From NCBI RefSeq assembly GCF_036924515.1, contig NZ_JAZHRR010000001.1:467001-531000 (forward strand): a stretch of DNA of 64,000 nt. Direction: 5' to 3'. The translations under genes and the position numbers were made by a program. The DNA is from Bradyrhizobium sp. AZCC 1610. GTDB lineage: Bacteria; Pseudomonadota; Alphaproteobacteria; Rhizobiales; Xanthobacteraceae. The notes below the pieces were generated by a model, which did not search any database, was not told the DNA's origin, and saw only the letters and a program-made list of their open reading frames with translations. Positions 53,009 to 64,000 of this stretch are shown piece by piece (the first letter of the stretch is position 1; each line of letters begins with the position of its first letter).

Positions 53009-54022
53009 CTACGCCACGCCCGCGCGCAGGAAATCGTGCAGATGCACGATGCCGACCGGCTTGCCGGCGTCGGTGACGATCAGCGTCGTGATCTTCGAGG
53101 AGTTGAGGATTTCCAGCGCCTCGCCGGCCAGCACGTCGCGGTCGATCGTCTTCGGATTCCTCGTCATCACCTCGTCGACGGTGGCCGTCATCAGATCGGG
53201 CCCCATGTGGCGACGCAAATCGCCGTCGGTGACGATGCCGGCGAGGTGTCCACGGACATCGACGATGCCGACGCAGCCAAAGCCCTTCGACGTCATCTCG
53301 ACCAGTGCCTCGGACATCTTGGTGCCGAGCGGCTTCAGCGGCACGGCGTCGCCGGAATGCATGAGGTCGCGGGTGTATTTCAGCAGCGCGCCGAGCTTGC
53401 CGCCCGGATGCAGCACGCTGAAGTCGATCGAGGTGAAGCCGCGGCCTTCCAAGAGCGCAATCGCCAGCGCATCGCCGAGCGCCAGCATCATCAGCGAGGA
53501 GGTGGTGGGCGCGAGATTGTGCGGACAGGCCTCGCGCGCCTTTGGCAGCGTCAGCGCGACGTCGGCCGCCTTGGCGAGCGAAGATTCCCGCTCCGCCGTC
53601 ATCGCGATCACGGCAATCCGGAACCGCACGGCGTAGCTGATCAGGTTTTTCATCTCCGGCTGCTCGCCCGACCAGGACAGCGCCAGGATGACGTCGTCGG
53701 CCGTGATCATGCCGAGATCGCCATGGCTCGCTTCGGCGGCATGAACGAAGAACGCCGGCGTGCCGGTGGAGGCGAAGGTCGCGGCGATCTTGCGGCCGAT
53801 ATGGCCCGACTTGCCGAGCCCGGTGACGATCAGCCGGCCCTTGGCGTTCTTGATCAGATCGGCGGCGGCGATAAAGGGCGTGCGGAGATCGGATTGCAGC
53901 GCCGCCGCGATCGCGGCGATCCCGCCGCCTTCCGCATCGAGCGTGCGCAGGGCCGACTGAACGGCGGCGTCAGCGGTTTCGGTGCCGGATGATTTTGCCA
54001 TCAGCGGTTTCGGATTGGCCAT
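53009..54022 (-). CDS. kdsD: arabinose-5-phosphate isomerase (KdsD/KpsF)
   Basis: 337 aa from ATG 54022. SIS domain: IVTGLGKSGHIGRKIAATFASTGTPAFFVHAAEASHGDLGMI then LSWSGEQPEM. Two C-terminal CBS domains (MHSGDAVPLKPL.. and VMTRNPKTIDRDVLAGEALEIL). Converts D-ribulose 5-phosphate to D-arabinose 5-phosphate for KDO synthesis in lipopolysaccharide. The conserved histidines of the SIS site (HAAEASHGDLG) are present. Confidence 0.95.
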   Translation of the reverse strand: MANPKPLMAKSSGTETADAAVQSALRTLDAEGGGIAAIAAALQSDLRTPFIAAADLIKNAKGRLIVTGLGKSGHIGRKIAATFASTGTPAFFVHAAEASHGDLGMITADDVILALSWSGEQPEMKNLISYAVRFRIAVIAMTAERESSLAKAADVALTLPKAREACPHNLAPTTSSLMMLALGDALAIALLEGRGFTSIDFSVLHPGGKLGALLKYTRDLMHSGDAVPLKPLGTKMSEALVEMTSKGFGCVGIVDVRGHLAGIVTDGDLRRHMGPDLMTATVDEVMTRNPKTIDRDVLAGEALEILNSSKITTLIVTDAGKPVGIVHLHDFLRAGVA

Positions 54023-54215
54023 GTCTGTCCCAGGGGAGGAGGGCGCTGCGCCCGCAAACCCGTCCATAGCATGGCCTGCCCGGCGATGCGACGTGCGCGG
54101 CACGGCTCTCAACGGCTCATTAACCATAATTGTTTTAACTCCATTAACGACGTGCTCCCGCGAGCGCTCGGTGCGTACCGTTCAAATATCTGTTTTTGTT
54201 GGAGTATTTCTTTTC

Positions 54216-55919
54216 GTGAGGGCGGGGCCAGTAACCGGCCGGAATAGCCGCGCGCGCGTCTTTCGCGCAGCCTTGCCGTGCCTAGTGCTGATCGTCCTGA
54301 CCGGAACCGCAACCGAGGCGCAGATCGTCACGCCGGACCTGTTCAGCTCAAACCGCACCAGCCAGGTGACGTCGCCGGATTCGCCGCTGCGCCGGACCGC
54401 GGCCGAGGCGAACGATCCGCTCAATAGTCCGAAGCTGCAGGAGCGTGACAGGCCCGCGCTGTCGCGGATCGGACAGATCCCGAAATACGGTCTGCCGGCC
54501 GCGAGTGGCGCTGCCGATTCCGGCTACGACTCGCTCAACCGCAAGCGCAAGAAGCCGAAATACTATCCGGGGCAGGCGAAGCCGAAGCCACCGGTTGGTC
54601 CGGGTAGCCCACCGCCGCCGATTGCGTCGAACACGCGGTTGCGGCTTTCGATTCCCCCGTCGGAGTCGGCGCACAAAACGCCTATCCCGCCGGCGATGGC
54701 GGGCACGGTGATGGGACAGCCGCCGCGCAAGCGCCTCAGGATAGACGACGATCCGTTTGGCGCGGTCGGCGATTACGCCGGCGGTTTCCTGATCAAATCC
54801 GCGGTCGAACTCAGAGGCGGTTACGACACCAATCCCGCGCGAACGTCCGTGCCGCGGGGATCGCCGTTCTATGTGATCGCACCGGAATTCGTTGCATTCT
54901 CCGACTGGGAGCGCCACGCCGTTGTCGCCGACCTCAGGGGTTCCTTCACCGGCTACACCAACACTTTTCAGCCGGTGGACGGCGTGGTGTCGTCGGCGCC
55001 CACGAATATCGACCGTCCGGACTTCATCGGCCATGTCGATGGTCGTCTCGATGTCACCCACGACACCCGCCTGCTCGGCCAGGCGCGATTGCGCGTCGCG
55101 ACCGACAATCCCGGCAGCCCGAATGTGCAGGCCGGCCTGTCCAGATATCCGGTCTATGCGACGTTCGGCGGCACGCTTGGCGTCGATCAGAACTTCAACC
55201 GCCTGCAGCTTTCCGCAGGCGCGGAGGTCGATCGCACCATCTATCAGTACTCAGAGTTGACCGACGGCACCTCGACCAGCAACGACGACCGCAACTACAA
55301 TCAGTACGGCGGCCTCGGCCGCGTCAGCTACGACCTGATGCCGGGCTTGAAACCGTTCGGCGAAATCGTGGGCAATATCCGCTCGCACGACCTTCTGGTC
55401 GATCGTAGCGGCTATCAGCGCAATTCCAGCGGCGGCAACGTCAGGGCCGGCACCAGCTTCGAGTTGTCGCGGATGCTGACCGGCGAAGTCGCGGTCGGCT
55501 GGGCGGCGCGCACCTATGAAGATCCGCGGCTGCAATCGTTGCAGGGCCTGCTGACATCGGCCTCGCTGGTGTGGGTCGCAACGCCGCTGACCACCGCAAG
55601 ATTCTTCGCCACCACCTCGATTGACGAGACCACCGTGCCCGGCGTATCCGGCGTGCTGACACACACCTACACCGCCGAAGTCGACCACGATTTCCGCCGC
55701 TGGCTGACCGCCATCGGCAAATTCACCTGGGGCACCCAGCAATACCAGGGCGACGACCGCTTCGACCGTTCCTACTCGCTGTCCGGCGACCTGATCTACA
55801 AGCTGAACCGCAACATCTGGCTCAAGGGAACGCTGCGCCGGGACTGGCTTGATTCGAACCAGCCCGGCAACAGCACGGCATCGACGGTGATGATGATGGG
55901 CGTGAGGCTGCAGCACTGA
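54216..55919 (+). CDS. outer-membrane beta-barrel protein
   Basis: 567 aa from GTG 54216, with GGAG eleven bases upstream; GTG 54171 is the alternative. A signal peptide (AALPCLVLIVLTGTATEA-Q) is followed by about 150 residues of Pro/Ser-rich, probably disordered linker (KPKYYPGQAKPKPPVGPG). From about 185 alternating beta strands form a barrel (VELRGGYDTNPARTS, GEVAVGWAARTYEDP, LTHTYTAEVDHDFRRW), with a last strand VMMMGVRLQH. This matches the outer-membrane beta-barrel group (BBP2-like) of Bradyrhizobium. Substrate or partner unknown. Confidence 0.82.
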   Translation: MRAGPVTGRNSRARVFRAALPCLVLIVLTGTATEAQIVTPDLFSSNRTSQVTSPDSPLRRTAAEANDPLNSPKLQERDRPALSRIGQIPKYGLPAASGAADSGYDSLNRKRKKPKYYPGQAKPKPPVGPGSPPPPIASNTRLRLSIPPSESAHKTPIPPAMAGTVMGQPPRKRLRIDDDPFGAVGDYAGGFLIKSAVELRGGYDTNPARTSVPRGSPFYVIAPEFVAFSDWERHAVVADLRGSFTGYTNTFQPVDGVVSSAPTNIDRPDFIGHVDGRLDVTHDTRLLGQARLRVATDNPGSPNVQAGLSRYPVYATFGGTLGVDQNFNRLQLSAGAEVDRTIYQYSELTDGTSTSNDDRNYNQYGGLGRVSYDLMPGLKPFGEIVGNIRSHDLLVDRSGYQRNSSGGNVRAGTSFELSRMLTGEVAVGWAARTYEDPRLQSLQGLLTSASLVWVATPLTTARFFATTSIDETTVPGVSGVLTHTYTAEVDHDFRRWLTAIGKFTWGTQQYQGDDRFDRSYSLSGDLIYKLNRNIWLKGTLRRDWLDSNQPGNSTASTVMMMGVRLQH

Positions 55920-55939
55920 GCGGCGCGATGTGCCCACCT

Positions 55940-56027
55940 CGTCATTGCCGGGCTTGACCCGGCAATCCATCGCTTCGCAAGAGTCTGATGAAGATTGATG
56001 GATGCCCGGATCAAGTCCGGGCATGAC
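55940..56027. repeat. intergenic palindrome, CGTCATTGCCGGG family, second copy
   Basis: CGTCATTGCCGGGCTTGACC and CCGGCAATCCATCGCTTCG in the left half; GATTGATGGATGCCCGGATC and AAGTCCGGGCATGAC in the right. Compact relative of the element at 12280, lying between convergent genes. Confidence 0.8.
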
Positions 56028-56046
56028 AGTTGCGTCCCGCTTCTCA

Positions 56047-57504
56047 CTACCGCGGTAGCGTCGTCGTCCCCATCAGATACTGATCGATCGCCCGCGCGCA
56101 CAGGCGTCCCTCGCGGATCGCCCATACCACCAGCGACTGCCCGCGGCGCATGTCGCCGGCGGAAAACACGTTGGGCAGCGAGGTCTTGTAGTCCTGCATA
56201 TTGGCGCGGACGTTGCCGCGCTGGTCGAGATCGACGGCGAGCGTCTTCAGCATGCCCTCGTGCACCGGATGCACGAAGCCCATGGCGAGCAGCACGAGCT
56301 GCGCCTCGAGTTCGAATTCGGTACCGGCGATCGGCTTGAACTTGTCGTCGACCTGGACGCAGTGCAGCTTCTGCACCTTGCCGTTTTCGCCGGAGAATTT
56401 TTGCGTCAGCACCGCGTATTCGCGCTTGGCGCCTTCGGCCTGGCTCGACGAGGTCCGCATCTTCAACGGCCAGTTCGGCCAGGTCACGCCCTTGTTCTCG
56501 TGCTCGGGCGGCGCCGGCATGATTTCGAGCTGGGTGACGGATTTTGCGCCCTGCCGGAACGAGGTGCCGATGCAGTCCGAACCGGTGTCGCCGCCGCCGA
56601 TCACGACGACATGCTTGCCTTCGGCGAGAATGTCCTTGGCGTCGCCGAGCGGCTCGGAGGAGACACGGCGATTTTGTTGCGGCAGGAAATCCATCGCAAA
56701 ATGGATGCCGTCGAGGTCGCGGCCGGGGATCGGCAGATCGCGGCCGGCTTCGGCGCCGCCGGTCAAGGCGACTGCGTCATACAGGTTGAGCAGTTCGCGC
56801 GGATCGATCGCACCTTGCGAGGTGCCGCCGACATGGACGCCGTAATGGAACGTCACGCCCTCGGCTTCCATCTGCGCCACGCGGCGGTCGATGATGTGCT
56901 TTTCCATCTTGAAGTCGGGGATGCCGTAACGGAGCAAACCGCCGGCCTTGGCGAATTTTTCGTAGACGTGGACGTCGTGGCCGGCGCGCGCGAGCTGCTG
57001 CGCAGCCGCAAGTCCCGCGGGTCCGGAGCCGATGACCGCGACCTTCTTGCCGGTCTTTGCAGGCGCAATCTCCGGCTTCAGCCAGCCATTGTCCCAGGCG
57101 CGATCCACAATGGCGCATTCGATGGTCTTGATGGTGACCGGGTTGTCGTCGATGTTGAGCGTGCATGACGCTTCGCACGGGGCGGGGCAGATGCGGCCAG
57201 TGAACTCGGGGAAATTGTTGGTCGAGTGCAGGTTGCGCGAGGCTTCTTCCCAGTTGCCCTGATAGACGAGGTCGTTGAAATCGGGGATCTGGTTGTTGAC
57301 CGGGCAGCCCGGCGTGCCCGGCGCCACCGAACCGGTGCCGTGGCAATAGGGGATGCCGCAATTCATGCAGCGCGCGGCCTGGTCGCGGGTGTCTTTCTCG
57401 CTCAGGGGAATGACGAATTCGCGGTAATGCTTCACGCGCTCGGCGACCGGCGTGTACTTGCGCTCGTTCCGGTCGATCTCGAGAAAACCTGTGATCTTGC
57501 CCAT
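56047..57504 (-). CDS. gltD: glutamate synthase small subunit
   Basis: 485 aa. The N-terminal domain carries the iron-sulfur cysteines: [21 protein letters not shown] and [11 protein letters not shown]. Then FAD-binding [25 protein letters not shown] and NADPH-binding [29 protein letters not shown] near the C-terminus is the conserved FAD end. It passes NADPH electrons to GltB. A palindromic repeat lies between it and gltB in the same direction. Confidence 0.97.
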   Translation of the reverse strand: MGKITGFLEIDRNERKYTPVAERVKHYREFVIPLSEKDTRDQAARCMNCGIPYCHGTGSVAPGTPGCPVNNQIPDFNDLVYQGNWEEASRNLHSTNNFPEFTGRICPAPCEASCTLNIDDNPVTIKTIECAIVDRAWDNGWLKPEIAPAKTGKKVAVIGSGPAGLAAAQQLARAGHDVHVYEKFAKAGGLLRYGIPDFKMEKHIIDRRVAQMEAEGVTFHYGVHVGGTSQGAIDPRELLNLYDAVALTGGAEAGRDLPIPGRDLDGIHFAMDFLPQQNRRVSSEPLGDAKDILAEGKHVVVIGGGDTGSDCIGTSFRQGAKSVTQLEIMPAPPEHENKGVTWPNWPLKMRTSSSQAEGAKREYAVLTQKFSGENGKVQKLHCVQVDDKFKPIAGTEFELEAQLVLLAMGFVHPVHEGMLKTLAVDLDQRGNVRANMQDYKTSLPNVFSAGDMRRGQSLVVWAIREGRLCARAIDQYLMGTTTLPR

Positions 57505-57554
57505 TAATCCTGATGCCCCTGCATCTCTCGTTCGTATCTGTTTCCGTCACCCTC

Positions 57555-57639
57555 CGTCATTGCGAGGAGTGTTGGCGACGAAGCAATCCATGGTTCGGCT
57601 TGTGGCGCTATGGATTGCTTCGCTGCGCTCGCAATGACG
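57555..57639. repeat. intergenic palindrome, CGTCATTGCGAGGAG family, copy 2
   Basis: CGTCATTGCGAGGAG ... GCGACGAAGCAATCCATG and TGGATTGCTTCGCTGCGCTC then GCAATGACG. The copy sits between gltB and gltD, inside the presumed operon. Confidence 0.85.
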
Positions 57640-57653
57640 GGCTCGTGCAACTA

Positions 57654-62402
<4,749 letters not shown>

Positions 62403-62882
62403 CTCATTCCTCTCAAAAAGGCTAAGGGCCTCACCGCATCGTCGGCGCACCTTGGACGCTTGCGGCACCCACCGGGCCACCGCTCGTCCTCCGCGAGCCG
62501 CAATTTCTTAAATTCAGGCTTGGGCGTTCAACGTCCCTGAGGAACGGCCTTGCCTGCACTGCCCTGGAGCTCGTGGCGCCACGGTTTCGTTGCAATCCCT
62601 GTGCCGGGACCGCTCCGCAATTGAGACAGTGATACTGTCCTAACTTCGACCATGCCAAATTTTTCTTTATCACACAAGCGCGTGAAAGTCCTCGCCCGCA
62701 TGCGGATTGGCGCCTGGCGGCCGGGGAAAAAGCCGCCGGCGCGGGTTTGCGGCAGCGGCGCCCCGATCCGGCCCAAGGACCGCCGGATTTCGCAATGAAA
62801 TATTGGCCCGTGCCGGCAGGCGAGAGGGCGAAATGCTCCCGCTCGGGCCCGGCGGCTGCGAGGCTTACAGGAGCTTTCGGTG
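62403..62882. other. divergent intergenic region upstream of gltB
   Basis: 480 bases between gltB (minus) and the Pro-rich secreted protein (plus). Only the palindrome at 62625 stands out. Frames here have no protein-like features. Confidence 0.5.
62625..62639. promoter_or_regulatory. palindrome in gltB upstream region
   Basis: GACAGT-GAT-ACTGTC is a perfect inverted repeat (six-base arms) about 220 bases upstream of gltB and 245 bases before the divergent gene. Regulator unknown. Confidence 0.5.
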
Positions 62883-63596
62883 ATGAAGTTGTTCACGGGA
62901 TCTTTGGCGGCGGGACTGGTCCTTCTGGCGGGCAGCGCGCAGGCGCAGGTGCCTGGGCCTTACACGGCGGCGTCGGATTTCGATGCCCCCTATGCGGTGG
63001 CACCGGCCCCGGTTCCCGGGCCGCAGTACGTACCCGGTCCACGCTACGCACCCGGGCCGCAGTTCGGATACGGCCCCGGCCCCGGCTTGCTGCCGTCGAC
63101 GGAAGTCTATTCGGTGCTGCGCGACAACGGATTCTCGCCGCTCGGCATCCCCAGGCTGCGCGGCGTCGTCTACACGATTGCGGTGATCGACCGCGGCGGC
63201 GAGGACGGCCGGCTGATGATCGACGCACGCAACGGCCGGATTATCCGTTTCGTGCCGGCCAACGGGATGGGCGACAATTACTACGAAGACCAGAGCGCTC
63301 TCCGTGGGCCCTCTGTGGCTCAGCCGCTGCAGGCCCAAGCGCCGGACCACGTCCAGGCCGCGCCGCGGCCGGCACGGCCAGCTCCTCATGTCGCGAGCCG
63401 CACGGTGCCGATGCCGAAGGCCAATCCGCTCGCCTCCAAACCCGCTGCCGCGCCGATCAAGCAGGCGGCAGCGCCTGCGCCGAAGCCGGCCGAGGTGCCG
63501 GCAGCCGCCCCGGTGACAACCGGCTCGGTTCCAGCCAAGCCCGCCGCGCAGATTGCACCGACCCAGGACATGCCCACGGTGCAGGGGCTGGAGTGA
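62883..63596 (+). CDS. proline/alanine-rich secreted protein
   Basis: 237 aa from ATG 62883, with GGAGC upstream; GTG 62880 is adjacent. Signal peptide ends at AQAQ. The mature protein starts with a PGP/ApGP repeat segment (VPGPQYVPGPRYAPGPQFGYGPGPG), a short folded core (EVYSVLRDNGFSPLGIPRLRGVVYTIAVIDRGGEDGRLMIDARNGRIIRFVP, PepSY-like), and a Pro/Ala/Lys tail. Similar proteins are frequent in Bradyrhizobium. Role unknown. Confidence 0.75.
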   Translation: MKLFTGSLAAGLVLLAGSAQAQVPGPYTAASDFDAPYAVAPAPVPGPQYVPGPRYAPGPQFGYGPGPGLLPSTEVYSVLRDNGFSPLGIPRLRGVVYTIAVIDRGGEDGRLMIDARNGRIIRFVPANGMGDNYYEDQSALRGPSVAQPLQAQAPDHVQAAPRPARPAPHVASRTVPMPKANPLASKPAAAPIKQAAAPAPKPAEVPAAAPVTTGSVPAKPAAQIAPTQDMPTVQGLE

Positions 63597-63636
63597 AGCA
63601 CCGGTTGGCTCCATGCGCACTACGAACCTACGAACA

Positions 63637-63666
63637 AAAAACGCCCCGGTTTCCCGGGGCGTTTTC
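63637..63666. terminator. bidirectional intrinsic terminator
   Basis: AAAACGCCCCGG-TTTC-CCGGGGCGTTTT: a nine-base G+C stem flanked by A-run and T-run, serving both convergent genes. Confidence 0.9.
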
Positions 63667-63702
63667 GCATTCAGCCGATATTGGCCGAAGACTTGACCTG
63701 CG

Positions 63703-64000
63703 TTACGCAGCGACCGAAGCGTCGACCACCTGCGGGGCCTGCGCGCCGGAATTGATCGGAATGCTGCGCGGCTTCTTGGCTTCGGGGATCTCGCGGACGA
63801 GATCGACGTGGAGCAGGCCGTTCTCGAGCGAGGCGCTCTTCACCTGCACGAAATCGGCAAGCTGGAAGATGCGCTCGAAGGCACGCGCCGCGATGCCGCG
63901 GTACAGCACTTCGGAATTGTCCTTGCCGTTCTCGTTGGCGGTTTTCTCGCCCTTGATCGTCAGCGTGTTTTCCTTCGCGACGATCGACAGCTCGCCTTGT
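63703..64000 (-). CDS. Hsp20 small heat-shock protein, C-terminal part
   Basis: About 99 residues to the window edge. The alpha-crystallin core strands KENTLTIKGEKTA, VLYRGIAARAFERIFQLADFVQVKSASLENGLLHVDLVREIPEAKKPRSIPI are visible: the A-x-GLL/NGLL and the I-x-I/V C-terminal (SIPI) motif. The gene begins beyond the window. An ATP-independent holdase. Confidence 0.93.
   Translation of the reverse strand, partial: QGELSIVAKENTLTIKGEKTANENGKDNSEVLYRGIAARAFERIFQLADFVQVKSASLENGLLHVDLVREIPEAKKPRSIPINSGAQAPQVVDASVAA

Noticed and set aside
54110..54160. CtrA-like boxes (TTAA-N7-TTAA) in the kdsD / beta-barrel gap
   Set aside because: TTAAC words occur but the spacings are 11 and 5 rather than 7.
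53982..54215. Extended start of the beta-barrel protein at 53982
   Set aside because: It would overlap the kdsD start region and delay the signal peptide; GTG 54216 places it at the N-terminus.

Overview
The window is high-GC alphaproteobacterial chromosome, most like Bradyrhizobium or a close Bradyrhizobiaceae relative. I judge this from protein character (CobW-WD40 pair, NolA-free core gene set, homospermidine synthase with ornithine decarboxylase, Fe/Mn SOD, GltBD) and from several intergenic palindrome families that resemble those scattered through Bradyrhizobium genomes. No taxonomic search was run. Most of the window is core metabolism, with a strong metal-homeostasis theme and one clearly patched accessory segment.

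Layout. 1-3.4 kb: tail of an MBL-fold hydrolase, then a minus-strand pair of a 2Fe-2S/flavin reductase and a cytochrome b fused to an ethylbenzene-dehydrogenase-like haem domain. 3.4-9 kb: a PrtD/HlyD type I secretion pair divergent from a 356-aa acidic protein without RTX repeats, its likely cargo. 9-16.4 kb: htpG, a DUF3095 protein, a DUF2147 protein, MATE exporter, GNAT, sodB, crcB. 16.5-20.7 kb: two half-size YraQ/ArsP-type permeases, an inserted metal cassette (GDCCVxC protein, short CDF transporter, broken antitoxin) closed by a degenerate second copy of the permease tail, an MNT gene with a nonsense-interrupted HEPN partner, and a dispersed repeat. 20.7-25.5 kb: Zur-box-preceded His-rich protein-znuC-znuB-znuA-cobW-WD40 run.

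26.2-31.8 kb: intradiol (hydroxyquinol-type) dioxygenase followed by a Liv-type ABC transporter whose binding protein and LivG each carry a one-base frameshift. 33.4-37.8 kb: polyamine cluster (ornithine decarboxylase behind a long leader, GNAT, tiny membrane protein, RidA, homospermidine synthase). 38-42.8 kb: M3 oligopeptidase, a DUF1007/NicO nickel-cobalt export pair (NicO frameshifted), thioesterase. 43-48.7 kb: heavy-metal RND efflux without an outer-membrane channel gene. 48.8-55.9 kb: MAPEG, ferrochelatase, SPFH/NfeD pair, HxlR remnant and its target gene, kdsD, a beta-barrel protein. 56-62.4 kb: gltD and gltB; the window ends with a proline-rich secreted protein and a truncated Hsp20.

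Three otherwise intact genes carry single-base indels, two of them in homopolymer runs, and two toxin-antitoxin-type genes carry in-frame amber codons. Indels could be sequencing errors; this caveat applies to any pseudogene call here.
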